DNA of 18,768 nt from Paraglomus occultum (GCA_910592205.1 CAJVPJ010000701.1:1-18768), one strand, 5' to 3'. Positions 1 to 11,437 are shown, counted from the stretch's first letter. Program-made: numbers and translations. The notes: generated from the letters alone by a model not told the origin.

Positions 1-67
1 TTTATTAACAGAATTTATTAACCAATAAAATTGTATGCTTTAAATAATGTTACACACATATATACCT

Positions 68-141
68 CAGTTGTATCTCACCTCGAATATATCCCCAAAA
101 AAGTTCTGTCCCAAAGTGGGGATATAAACGAGGTATGACTG
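68..141. repeat. Imperfect foldback, MITE-like or transposon end
   Basis: Arms 80-97 and 117-134 are inverted copies matching at 16 of 18 bases (acctcg-NN-tatatcccca), with a 19-nt loop. The outer parts also pair loosely, since the block starts CAGT and ends ACTG. A CAGT start followed by an ACCTCG-type stretch resembles the ends of pogo/Tigger-family elements. That comparison is by eye and the family is not proven. No transposase is visible next to it. Confidence 0.5.
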
Positions 142-839
142 TATGATGAACAAAAGTGGCTACAACTGTTTAAAATAAATTGTAGATAACTTTTATTATG
201 ATTATGCTTGAAACTCTAGTGCTGTATATTGAAAGAAAAATTAAAAATATGAAAAATAATTTACTTATGCAATAAATGCTGGATTTTTGTTTACATTTTT
301 TTCTTTCTTTCTTGGTTTATTGTGAGTTAATTATAGTAATAGTGCTTATTTATTGATTCTTCTTCTTAATAAATTCTACAAGTAACTTTTATCTAGTAAG
401 ACATTCTCAATCATTGGTTGTAAAAACGTAAAAGCAATTTGTTCTTCTTGAATTTTTTAGAATGCCCCTATAGTGCTATAATTTTTTTGTTCATGGTGAA
501 TTTAATGTAAAGTAATTTTATATTTATATGTATATATACAGGATTAAATTAATATTAATTATATTAATTAATTATGCTATAATTTTACAGTCAACTTTAA
601 CGTTTGTTACATTATTATAATTAATTTAACCCCATAATTTAACCGCAATATGTTACTAGTTAATTAGTTAATTGTTAGCTGTATCAGCTTCTCATTTATG
701 TCACGTAATAAATGTTCACTCGTCTGGTTTGTTGCAATACTCCCCATACATTACATTTATATAATGCTTTATACGATAGCCTCGTATAGACAATACTTAT
801 ATTGAAACGCAAGAATGGTCACTCAACTCACATGAGAGA

Positions 840-934
840 CTTATCGAGTTGTCCGACTTGCGATTTTTATGTGTAGATCTGACATCTCGATTTTTTTAAA
901 AAAGGGGCCAAATCCGGCTTGTCGAGTGTCCGAC
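840..934. repeat. Pair of short direct repeats
   Basis: The segments at 840-857 and 918-934 share CTT(A/G)TCGAGT(T)GTCCGAC, differing by one substitution and a one-base gap, about 75 bp apart. A T7-A6 run lies between them. This may be a remnant of a small element. Nothing functional can be assigned. Confidence 0.35.
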
Positions 935-1614
935 AAAGTTGACGATGTAATGATGATAATCAAACCGCATTGTTCAATTGGTTAACTACTTTAGCTCCAC
1001 ATCATCCCCACATCTAGTTTTTTGGCGTGCCCAAATCTAAAGTTTCATTAGTTGTGTTTGATAAATTACTTAGATTGGACTTTTCTAAGGCCTTGAGTGA
1101 CAACTTGACTTCAACATAAACATTGAAAAAACACAGTTGTATGTTTGAAAAAGGCAAATTCTCAGTCAATTTTGCATTAACTTACTCGGACCGAAAAGTC
1201 AAATGATAGGTTATACCCATTGACCGACATTAGCTATCGCTGCAGAGGACATTGAATTGATGTAATGTTTCAGGAACGCTACATGAGCACTTTGCCAAAA
1301 CACAAGAAGGGGTGTAAATAAATTACGTCGAAAGGATGGTCATTGACAATTTAAAAAACGTCATGACATAGGACGAATCCTTTACGCGATGGATAATTGC
1401 TGCACTATTCTTCTCGCAAATATCTTAATTACGAACGCGTAATGTCTAAATTCGTTTACGCCATTTTATTATCACTAGCAAGTATTCAGTCAATGCGATA
1501 TATTGAATGTATAATTTGTTCTAGTAGTACTGTTTATTCTAATTTTGAACCAAGTCATGATAGACATGCTGGTGATAAAGTCTGATTGTGTTATTTCGGT
1601 ATGTTATACTAATG

Positions 1615-1861
1615 TACAGTTGAACCTCCATAAAAGAACCCTCCATAAAAGAACCTCATAAAGAGCTTTATTTCATGGGATGGATGCGATCTATAACGTA
1701 ATACCAGTTTTCTTATATTATACAGTATTCTTCTAAGAAACTGCTATATAAGGAATTACAAGCAATGTAATAAAAATTACGTACAAGGCTAATTCTCAAA
1801 AATGATTATATAATATAAAATTTTCGTTAGCCAATCAACATGCAGCGTTCTTATATGAAGG
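1615..1861. repeat. Possible decayed pogo-like MITE
   Basis: After the dinucleotide TA at 1615-1616 comes CAGTTGAACC, then two perfect tandem copies of the 15-mer cctccataaaagaac (1625-1639 and 1640-1654) and a decayed third. An inverted copy matching at 13 of 15 bases lies at 1847-1861. A TA flank, a CAGTTGAACC start and repeated sub-terminal motifs are typical of pogo/Tigger-type ends. The outer right end is not recognisable and no transposase is present, so this would be a non-autonomous relic. Confidence 0.4.
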
Positions 1862-3344
1862 TAAATATAATTATCAGTATTGCTTGACCGATACATTGTC
1901 AGTAACATTAGTATTTGATTAGTTCAATAAATATTATGAGTATTTTGTGAGTAAACTCTATAACTATGATGGAACATAATTTTCTTTTATGGATGTTCGA
2001 TTATAATCTAGTTCAACTTGTGATTTCTGATCATATTCGGGGAAATGGGAATTAAAATGCAGTACGCGATCAGTTGACTCAAACTGGTCCCGCACGGTAA
2101 TACAAATTCTCGGCTGTGCTATCGTATGATCCGCTAAATATGTATTTAGAATCAGCAAGCGTAATCATACGATCATATAGTAATATGTCATTAAAACATC
2201 ATCGATTAGAATTTATGAATGATACAAGTCTGTAAGAAAAACAGCTTATCGCTTCTCCAAGACAAGCTAGCTGCGGAATATTTCATGAGGCAACTATATA
2301 ATAATACTAACGTTATCTTATCACGTGATTCTCAATATGGTGTGCAACTATAGTTGATCGAGTAAATTTGCCCAATTCCCAGGAGTCTACACAGACTCAT
2401 CAAGCACATTTGACGTTGGGGGGATTGACGGGCGTTGAAAGGAGAAACGTTCAGCCACTGTGTTATTATATTACCCATTTATTTATGGTTATCGTTAAGG
2501 AGAGTTCATTGTACAACGGTATCCTGCCTCTCTCACTTTTAAACTGTGCTAATAATAGGTTGCATCGTTTATGCTTGTATTATCTCCAACGTACAATTGA
2601 GCATGCATTATCATCGAAAAGCATATTTAGAGATTGTTCGCCTAATACTAAATAACGCCGCAAGTTAAGGCCGAGACATCTGACCACATTGCTCGAAGAT
2701 TCTGGGAAAACCCACCAATCCATAAATGACACCTATGACACAAACCAAATGATAGGTACCAATGGGGGTTGATGGCCGTGTATTCCGATAAGGGAGCATT
2801 TCGTTATACGAAAAAGGAAAAGTCTGCATATGGTTACACAGTAACTCCTCCCAATCGATCAACGGTGGTTTCATATTCCATCTTCAGAACGAAGACCCCT
2901 CGTTATGATCATTTAAAGTTAATTCTCACACATGATTTTATAATCGTATTTGTTATCTGTCATAAAATGGCGCTTTATATGGATGTATGTGCAGTATCTG
3001 ACATGTAGCTCGAGTACACCATAGTTACTTACATTCTTCGAGCAAGATCTGCTACTATGCAACACTTTGTTAGTTTAGCAGCAACACGCGACATGTCAAA
3101 ACGCACAAGAGCCATTGCAGCGATATCAAGATAACCTTTTCCCCTTAAAGACTTGCTCATTCTCCTTTACTATTCAAGACAAATCAGGCTACGCTTTTTT
3201 AACATGCAAATCTAAATTATCTCATTCTTTATTAGGAATTACTAAACACAAACAAATGCAAATATGCAATATAGTCTTTGCGATAATCTAAAGAAAGTCT
3301 AGCTTGTGCGAATGTTGATAAGGTGGAAAAAGTGGAACGACGAT

Positions 3345-3535
3345 GTACTCACTTTTTTTTTTCCCTACTTACAAGAAAGGATATCCTCTCCCTCTCCCCC
3401 TTTTTTTTAATTAAATCTTCCCCACCTATACTTCGGACAGCTCATCGTGATGCAAAGATGAAGAAAGAAAAAGGAAAGAAAGAAAATAAAACTATTTTAC
3501 AAGAGAAAAAGAAGAAAAGAATATTACATATATCA
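3345..3535. repeat. Pyrimidine-rich block followed by purine-rich block
   Basis: Positions 3350-3425 are almost all C/T, including two long T runs, and 3459-3530 are almost all A/G (gaaag/aaag-type repeats). This is low-complexity sequence just downstream of the 3' end of the minus-strand gene at 3667-4278. The two blocks could pair with each other imperfectly. It may lie in that gene's 3' untranslated region. Confidence 0.5.
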
Positions 3536-3666
3536 AAAGATTACCGGGCCCCGTAATACCCGATACAATCGGCAATAACTATAACAGTAACCAAAAGAGG
3601 TATCTGCACAATAGATTATCCCCAATATGGGCTATTGTTCATACTAATAACGTCATTGTCAATCTC

Positions 3667-4278
3667 TCACATGTAGCCACTAACAGATCTCTTTGACAAA
3701 GGTCTCTTGACATCGAATACGTTCCCCATCCATAACCCGTCAATAAGCTTGTTCTTGGCAAGTGCGTCTCCACTCAGTTTGTCCAGTCCCTCGGCACCCA
3801 ACTTTTCGCTCAGGGCATCCTTCTCCCACATGTTTTTTTTTGATCCTCTGCGTTTGTGTGTTGAAGAGTATCGCTTTTTTGTTGAGAGATAGTTGTAGTT
3901 TGGTTCGAGCGGATTTACGTAGGTGTGGTTATTAGAGCTCGGGCGTATACCGCTGTGTACGTTTGATGCGTCTTTTAGGACGACATACGAAGGTGACCTC
4001 GACGAGGGATGCAAGGACGAGAGGTTGGTCGTTGCTTGAGCGGGAAACAGAAAGGATAGCGGGGACAAGAGGTATTTGTGCACACCCCAGTAGACAACGT
4101 CGAAAACGACCCCTCCCGAGAATTCCAAGACTAAGAATCCGAGACGTATACATATGATAACTAGTGCGAGAATGGATGTGAACATGGCCACGGTGCTGAA
4201 AGACAAGGCCACCGTAAGTAAGAGAGGTGAGAGGAGTAAGAGGATTGGTGAAAGAACGAGCGCTGAAGTACGCAACAT
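3667..4278 (-). CDS. Small membrane protein of unknown function, intron-free
   Basis: Unbroken 203-codon frame from ATG (4278-4276) with A at -3, a favourable start context. Base composition is clearly more GC-rich than the flanks, which supports real coding. The N-terminus has two hydrophobic stretches, about residues 5-27 and 30-52, with few charges (Arg45 and Glu52 are the main ones). This suggests a membrane hairpin, or a signal anchor plus one helix. A third weakly hydrophobic, aromatic part spans about 55-80. The remaining roughly 120 residues are soluble, Ser/Asn/His-rich, with a basic patch at about 134-148 (KKRYSSTHKRRGSKK) followed by an acidic/alanine helix-like part and the C-terminus GYM. 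I recognise no family. An endomembrane or mitochondrial membrane protein is possible. Open frames opposite it are shadows of its composition. Confidence 0.7.
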   Translation of the reverse strand: MLRTSALVLSPILLLLSPLLLTVALSFSTVAMFTSILALVIICIRLGFLVLEFSGGVVFDVVYWGVHKYLLSPLSFLFPAQATTNLSSLHPSSRSPSYVVLKDASNVHSGIRPSSNNHTYVNPLEPNYNYLSTKKRYSSTHKRRGSKKNMWEKDALSEKLGAEGLDKLSGDALAKNKLIDGLWMGNVFDVKRPLSKRSVSGYM

Positions 4279-5143
4279 TGTTATCTGTTTGTTTGTTATA
4301 TGTCGAGTGCTATATTTTGTTGAAAATGTTTGTTATTGTCTTGCTCATAAGAGGTGGATGTTTCAAATGTCTTTTCACTGCTTTTTTTTCTCCCGACTAA
4401 AAGGGCAATAACCAATGATAAGTCGTATTAAATTCAGTCTTTTTCGTAAATTGTAATCTTTTCTTTGGCTCAGAAGTTAGTTTCTTTTATAGAGTGTCTG
4501 TGTGCAGGAAAACGTTGGGGTTGGATCCTGTTTGATGGGGTATTGTTTGTGGACGCTTCTTAATCGGGAAACAAGTGGAAATCACTTACAGTGTGATGTA
4601 TAATTGCATAATTGCTCGAACACGGTTTTTTAATATGACACAGTGCATGATGTCATGTGGCTTCTTGGTAATAGTGATAAAGGGTTAATCGGTTTAAACA
4701 ATGTATATTAACAATATGGTGAATAAATAATTGAATAAGATAATATAAATAAAAAAAGATTAGATATTTTTAAACTCTTCTGTTCTTGTCCATATTTTCC
4801 TATTTCTGTTATTCATATTAATCATATTAATTGAGTATGATGTGTAACATGTGACCAACATCACATGAGACGAGTGAACCATTCGGTAATGATATCTTTT
4901 AAACCTCCCCCCCCGCTCCTCCGTGAAACGACCAACTAACGAAAAAGATTGATAAACCCATGATCAAGATGGTCGTAAAACTCCGACATTTCATCATTTG
5001 ATGCAATAAAAATATTGATAAATAACAAAATAAACACTCATTTTTAATCGACTAACTGAATTTATCTTTAACCTGCATGCCTATCAATTTTTGGATCAAC
5101 CAGCATCAGGTCCATACTTGGGTATCGACCATTGTATCCGCAC

Positions 5144-5170
5144 CGATAATCAGCCTTGGGCTGACAATCG
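5144..5170. other. Short hairpin
   Basis: Stem cgat + tcagcc pairs with ggctga + atcg around a TTG loop, with a 2-nt internal mismatch (10 base pairs). It lies in the spacer with no gene nearby, so a role is unknown. Confidence 0.4.
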
Positions 5171-6432
5171 TATGATAAGATAAGAAAAATCAAAAAAAGT
5201 GGAAAAAAAATTTTTTTTGTTGTTGTTATTAATAAACAAGGCTCATCCTCCGCCGCCGCATCGTCTGTTTGTATCGCACTGCATTATCATCTTACTTTAA
5301 AATGCCAAGTTTGTATTTACATGTTGAACTTTCAAAAAAAGAATGTGGGCTTTTTTTTTCTTTTCTTCGTGGTAAAAATAAAATAAAATTTTAATTTTAC
5401 ATTAGTTTAGATTTTTGATACACTTTTACCACGGGGGCCAGCTGCTTTTGCACCAAAGACATCAGGAGATTTATTATTTATTTGGCGTTACCCAACAGTT
5501 GCGTATATTAATAACTAGGTTACAAATGTTTTCTTGTGCTTCGTACCCAAATGCATGATCCCCATCGTTCTTTGTACAAGGAAACACCAACGAATAGACA
5601 TGTTCGATATAATTAATTAATCTACGGTCGCATTTGGCAGTACGAGTTATGAAAGTTGAAGAGAATAGAAACGAGGAGAGAAGCACTGAATAAATTAATT
5701 TATCCTGATTTGTAATAAAAAAAAAAGAAATATAATATTAAAAACATACGAGTACGGTCGGTTGGGGGTAAAAAAGTTTCAGGCTCCATGCGCCCATGCA
5801 TATTAATCACCTGACTTGTATAATAGATCTTTGTAACATAACATAAACCCCCACTGTTTATTGTAACTCGGAAAGAAAGAATCTCCTTTTCCTTGCATCC
5901 GACAAAGGCTGAGAAAAGCTCTGGCTTTGTTTGATTCTTGAATTTGTAACTGAAAAAGGAAAAACGTTTTCTGAATTAATTGGTCAAAGCACGCAAATAA
6001 TATAATTGGACAATGGCCCAACAAGATATCCGCAAGACATCCCGTACCAATGTTACGAGGTCTTTAATTTCTAATTTTTCAAGTACGAAAACGCAACTAT
6101 TTTATAACTCATTTCTCATCCAATAGAGTGGTCAATGTTTTTAACACGAGTCCACCACCAAGCGTTACATGAATTATCCTGTAGCTCTTGAAAAAGCGTC
6201 TAATGTCACAGATTCTCCCCCAAAAAACAAATGCCAATACATTCTGGTGAAAAATTATGTACAACTGTTATCTAAATCGCGTCACAGAAACGATCTGTGC
6301 AAGGCAATTCTCAAAGCAAACCTGTGATTATGGATGGTCAATTCTCACAAAAGCCCCCCCTTTTCCCCCAACATATTAATAACGTAGGGAACTCTTTCGT
6401 ACAGCCCAAACACAATATGAAAAAAAAAAAAG

Positions 6433-6505
6433 TATCGTGGGGTATCATGGGGTATCATGGGGTATCATGGGGGACTGTGGATCACGGGGATCGTGTATCA
6501 TGGGG
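6433..6505 (+). repeat. 10-bp GGGG tandem array, predicted G-quadruplex
   Basis: A run of 12 A (6420-6431) is followed by one variant (tatcgtgggg) and three perfect copies of tatcatgggg, with a further copy at 6496-6505 after a degenerate stretch. The G tracts at 6439-6442, 6449-6452, 6459-6462 and 6469-6473 are separated by 6-nt loops. This meets the usual four-tract quadruplex pattern on the + strand. It lies about 390 bp beyond the fcp1 stop codon, on the strand opposite to fcp1 mRNA. Confidence 0.8.
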
Positions 6506-6860
6506 CAACTTAAAATCTTGTATAACAACCGAATCGAATTTAGATTAGAGATAATAAATGCTATATTGAACATTAGAGATGGTAGATTCTCTTCGAAATT
6601 TCACATAATCGTCAAAAAAGGCATAGAAGCAATTCGGCGATTTCGCTAACCAACCTGCAGCTAGCCCTTCTAAATAGTAGAAATATTTACAATGGCAACA
6701 AATGAAATAAACAAATATCAAACAATAGTCCCGACTATTCAATAGTAAACGGTATTATCAAAAGTCCACCAGATAAAGCGTCTCTTTCAATTGTCAGTCT
6801 TTTCAACCGTCTGATAACCTAGCTTACTCGTCATTCTTAACCCCCCCACCCTCTCACATT

Positions 6861-9800
6861 CTAGTCGCTCACTCTTTCATAATAATCTCCATACTCGGCT
6901 CCGTCTCCGTATCCATCGCTATAGTTACTTCCTATTGAATAGTCATCGAATGGCTCCTCCTTCATAGCAGCAGCCAGAAAATCCTCAATGTCGTCTTCTT
7001 CGTCTCCTACGTCCTCTTCCATATTATTCGAACTTCCATTCCCATCATCAATGTTATGACTCATTACAAAGTCATCCGCTCTCCGTCTCTTTTTCTCATC
7101 CGCATAACCGTCATTATTATCATTAAACTCGCTGTAATTGTTTTCGTCATCATCATCATCAAACTCGCTACCTTCATCACTCTCGTTTCCTCCATCACTG
7201 CCATACCCATCAGCTTCGCCGTCAGAATGAATACCCCTAGACAGCCGCTCCTCACCTATTTCATCAGAATAATGTCGTCGACGTTTACGTACTGGGCCCA
7301 TGAGTTTGCGAATAGATCTAGCAGAATTTCGAGAAGACTGTGAGAACGCGTGTGGTACGCGAGGGTGCGAAGTTACAGGAGATGGCGGAGAAGACGAGGA
7401 AGAGGAAGAGGAGGATGACGGGGATGCTAACGTTACTGGATTACGGAGCGGAGAGTGTTTCATTCGTTTAGTAGGATACGTGCCCGAGGAATTGGATGTT
7501 AGATTAATTCCTTGTCGCTTTAGTCCTCGACTGTTGGTTAATAACGAATGAGGAAAGCAAATAAGCAGGTTGGCAAATAGTGAAACGGTAAACGGCAATC
7601 ATTCTGACTTCATTATCACTAATCATTTTCCCTTTTATATATAAACTCACCTTTCATTTCCACTTTCAGTTTCACTCTCAGCAGCACTAGTGTCTCCTGA
7701 CTCTCCAACCTCATCAAAAACCTCCAGCATCACTTGTGACCAGTTCGTTTTCTTGTACGTTTCGAAAACTGTATCAAGCCCTACCCGAGGTCTCACAGAG
7801 TCGTCAGTACCGGTAAGCATACCTTCATCTTCTTCATCGGCAACGTTAGGGTGATCGGTTTCTGTATCATTGCCTTTCGATTCGGTATTGGGAACGGAAG
7901 GGAGGGAAGGAAGCGGGGAGGATGACGGGGATGAAGAACTGGACATTATAAATGAAGGCGATGGTGGAGGTATGAGGTAGCGTTCTTCCGGCTGCCGTTG
8001 CCAGCAGGAGAGCGAATCGAATAGCCATTCCTTGGCGACTATTTTGATGTTTTTATATCGCCTTCTTGCTAACTTGACTTTATCTGTGCCGGGCTGGGAA
8101 AGATAGATGGTATAGCAATACGTGTTAGTGTATTCGGCTATACGTAAACTGCTTATTCGAAATAATCGCTGACGCAATAATTGAATGAACTATTTAACGA
8201 TGATAGTTAATAAGCTATTTAAATATCCGGTAGTTTGGCAGTTAATTAAAGTACCCATCGGATTTGTCTATACTAACGAATACTCGTTGAACATTTTATA
8301 TATTACTTACGTCTCCGGCCACAAGATGCGTAACTCCATCCCAATCTTCGGTACAAACAGCACCAAATGACTCTGCACGTCGCCATATGTCAGCACTGTA
8401 ATGGAAATGGAAAGCCTTTTAGTTTAATTGGAAAGCAACAATTAATAACGCATACATTAAGTCACCTTTGTTTTTCATTTAAAGTTGTTCGAATCAACCG
8501 AGTAAAGAGTATTTTCACTCCTTTGAGTACTTGCGATCGCATTTCATTTAGTATGACCTGTTTAAATGTTGATGGGCGTAACGGAACGTTTGAACGTTTA
8601 TTACGTTAATATTTCGCACTATAAACAATATTTATCCATTTTCATTTCTTTCTTATTTTTACATATTCTCATACCTTAACATCAGCTCTCTTCGCCTGCT
8701 CTCCCTCCTGCTGTTCATTCTCTTCCGTTTTTGCGTCAAACGTATCATAGTACCTTTTATGCACCGTTTTCAACCTTTCCAAGATTATTCCTAGTTCTTC
8801 ATCGTTGTCATTCAACACCGAACGTGCTGGCGCGCTACTTGTCATTTCATTGTTTCCATTCTTTTCATGTGATATAGTTATCTGATCTTCTTTTTCTTTA
8901 TTTGTCTGTTGCTGCTGTTCTGCCTGCTTTTTCTCCAGCTGAGCAAGCGGACGCGTTATAAATTGGTTTTCCAACTCGTGCTGAAATTCTTCCAATTGCT
9001 GTTGCTGCTCGAGTTCTTCGATGAGAATATCCGGTACTGACGAGGAAAATGGTAAAGTTGGGGTCGATATTGGAGTCGTGGTAGCGGAGGAGGAATAATT
9101 GTCGGATAGGGAGCCGGCCGATGAATCGGATGTATCAATAGGTGGAATATCGATTTTGAGAGGTTGGTTTGGGAGAGGCGACGGTGATGGATGTCTGAGC
9201 TGCAAAGAATGGAGAGATGCGCGAGGTATTATAAATGAATGCTTATTAATGTGATGACGCGATGCCAATGGAAAATCATATTTACTAACCTGTTTTGGAA
9301 AGAATGATGCGTTGATGTCCCCTACTCCTTGGAAAAATTCATCTAATCAAGGCAGTAGCAAACAATTAGCTTTCAATAAAAATGCCAAACCTTCTGAACG
9401 AACGATGCGAGATATAAATATAATGGTAATACGGAAAGATACTCACATGGTCTAACTTGGATTAAATTAGGAACCCCTTTCCATAAGTCGAATCGATCAT
9501 CTATTACTACGACCATGGAATCATCACACGGAAACAGTCGCTTTATATTCTTTTCAATGATATCTGATTGAATAATTAGTTAAAACAGAGTGAATATGAG
9601 AGTGACTGGGATACTTTTAATGTAGAATTTGTACCATGCTACTTACTTCCTCCATTTTCGTCTCTTGTTATTAATCGGTCACCGAATATTTTCTTATCTG
9701 GATCAATTATATTAGCAACTGCTAATGCATAGTTACGAGTGCCCATTGTGTAGATGTGAAGTTCATACATTTTGCGTACTTCGTTCAAGAAATCCATTAA

Positions 9801-11222
9801 TCCAGGTCTATACGGGAAAAAAATCGTGCGAACGAATCATTGGACGAATTAGACCTCGACAATGACAAATAACAATAACGTCACGTATGCATACCTTAGT
9901 TTGACATAATATAATACATTACAGTCAGGTAGTTGAATTTTATGAACATCCTAATCATGCAAATGTAAGATAAGACAATGAACACCAATGATATTTGACG
10001 TGGCTTCTTTGTTATTCTCTTGAGCCACTCACTTACTTTACCTTCGTAGCCGCATGATTTACGTTGTTTTCATCTTCCATCCATTCTCCAACTGTAGGAT
10101 CCACCGTCGCGTGAATTATAGTCAAATCCAAGTCAACGACCAGAGATAGCTTTTTCTCTTTTTGTAATCTTTCCGCCGTCTCCATGTCCATACGCTGAGC
10201 CTCCTGATTAATAGTACGTCGTAAACAAAAAATTGTAGTAAGAACAAATGTTATTCGGAGGCAACCGAACAGACTTTCAATAGTATGCGAGCACATACCG
10301 CACGCGTCACTGTGAGTCCAGCCGCTGTATTTGCAAGTTCGATTGTTGCTCGTTGTGTGTCGCTTGTTCCTGTGAAATCGATACTGCAAATGTAAATTGA
10401 CGAGCATATATTGATGTACGCCATAGAATATGGGAATATAGAATGCGAACATTGTTGTATAAAGAGATAATGGAATTATCGTTAAATAGTAAATGTTATA
10501 GATAAGAGTTTGATTAGAAATTGAAGATACATTCGATAGTACACGGATAAAAGATAGAGACAGTAACAAAAGAATCACTATTAAAGCACTAGCAACGCAC
10601 GTTGATGCACTAGTAAAGTAATAGTGTTTGCCATAGCAAAATATAAAGCAATAAATGCTCGGGTTTTACCTTGTACAGTCTTTTCCACACACTGCGCATA
10701 GTCCGTGTATCTGCATTGGATGGGTGCAGGGTTCACGGATCCTACCTATTATTGATCTGGCGATAGATAATGGTTATTAGCCACATTAATGAGTATTATG
10801 ACTATATGCGTGTGTTTTAAAAAAGACTATTCCCAACTTCCAAGTTTCGGTCGAATTCAGAGTCACTCTGACAAGATCTTCTTCCTTCGCACCAATCAAA
10901 CGAACAATAATAAATCAGCCCAAACGTGGGAATGCTCTTAAACTTACTCTTCAGAATAAATAACTTCACCCTCTTTAACCATTATCTGATCAACCACTCC
11001 TACAACAGGACTTTTCAATTCCTTTGTAAAGTTGGATGCGATAGGCAATAGCCTCTCTGTCCCATGCTCTTCATCAAATTGCGGTTGATGAACTACTTCC
11101 TCATGTTCGTACGTACACAACGGCTGTGTCTTTTCTACTTCGGTGCCTGGTCTAACATGTATTCGTCGAATAGTAGCGGGCAAATGGGCTCTGGGCAGAC
11201 GTATTTCAAATAGACCTTCCAT
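6861..11222 (-). CDS. fcp1: FCP1, RNA polymerase II C-terminal domain phosphatase
   Basis: Dephosphorylates the CTD of the largest Pol II subunit in the nucleus so the enzyme can be reused. Reconstructed as 13 exons: 11222-10948, 10756-10670, 10383-10299, 10203-10042, 9950-9895, 9807-9647, 9563-9447, 9342-9290, 9199-8675, 8557-8466, 8395-8311, 8093-7651, 7530-6861; 2811 nt, 936 aa. All introns are GT-AG and all phases agree. Human FCP1 is of similar length. Domains: lipoyl-like N-terminal fold (about 1-92); Cys/His segment with C102, H104, C112, C115; FCPH catalytic domain (about 165-330) with D173-L-D175-L-T177 and D297-D298-R; Gln/acidic linker (333-507); BRCT (about 510-610, W589); Ser-rich and strongly acidic tail ending in a DDIEDFLAAAMKEEPFDD segment like the TFIIF (RAP74)-binding helix of the family. 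Odd points: Leu replaces the usual Gln in DLDQT, and Phe follows DDR where Gly is usual. The exon 2 acceptor could instead lie a few codons downstream in frame. Confidence 0.93.
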
Positions 11223-11353
11223 GGACTTCTCTAACTTGGCAGAAATAAGGAATTAAAGAACGAAAAGACGGTAGTCAGAGTGTATTTGTTAGGACCCGTG
11301 AGTGGTTTGACGTGAGAGCGGAATGTGAGAGGTGTGGAATGTGGAAAGACCAA

Positions 11354-11437
11354 ATTTATACACTACCACAAAGGTTGGATCGTCGCACAAGCTTGCGATT
11401 GACGTAATCAGAGGCAGTCGATTGAGCATTCTATTGG
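11354..11437 (-). promoter_or_regulatory. Putative fcp1 core promoter: TATA-like and CCAAT-like boxes
   Basis: Read on the minus strand, TATAAAT lies at 11360-11354, about 132 nt upstream of the fcp1 ATG, and CCAAT at 11437-11433, roughly 75 nt further upstream. Spacing and order suit a fungal promoter. Both motifs are short and could occur by chance in AT-rich DNA. Confidence 0.3.

Larger units (their letters stand above)
1..3666. other. AT-rich intergenic stretch without a supportable gene
   Basis: No open segment here shows family motifs or a convincing splice structure. Short open stretches exist. The most protein-like is on the + strand from the ATG at 2772 to the stop at 3006-3008, but it has no recognisable domain and ends in a low-quality hydrophobic part. 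The region contains a foldback at 68-141, a short direct repeat at 840-934, a tandem and inverted repeat set at 1615-1861, and a pyrimidine/purine block at 3345-3535. These fit decayed non-autonomous DNA transposons in a fungal spacer. Confidence 0.6.
4279..6860. other. Intergenic stretch between two minus-strand genes
   Basis: AT-rich spacer. The part near 4279-4600 is presumably the 5' flank of the membrane-protein gene and the part near 6700-6860 the 3' flank of fcp1. It holds a hairpin (5144-5170), an A8-T8 palindrome (5203-5218), poly-A and poly-C runs, and a GGGG tandem array (6433-6505). Short open segments at about 5474-5686 and 5803-6024 on the minus strand have no recognisable domain; the first lacks an ATG. 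Confidence 0.6.

Noticed and set aside
2772-3008. Plus-strand open frame with ATG, about 78 codons
   Set aside because: The first 50 codons look protein-like, but there is no domain, no splice signal set and a weak C-terminal part; the surrounding DNA is low-quality spacer.
5474-5686. Minus-strand frame with a signal-peptide-like start
   Set aside because: The first codon is GTG, no upstream exon or motif was found, and composition is like the spacer.
6297-6649. Plus-strand frames across the GGGG array
   Set aside because: They are produced by the tandem repeat (repeated WG/GYHG peptides) and lack an ATG at the start of the longer frame.
7056-7551. Plus-strand open frames opposite the fcp1 tail
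   Set aside because: They mirror the acidic and Ser-rich low-complexity codons of fcp1 exon 13 on the other strand.
8480-8500. tRNA T-loop-like sequence (GTTCGAATC)
   Set aside because: It lies inside fcp1 exon 10, which encodes part of the BRCT region, and no cloverleaf can be drawn around it.
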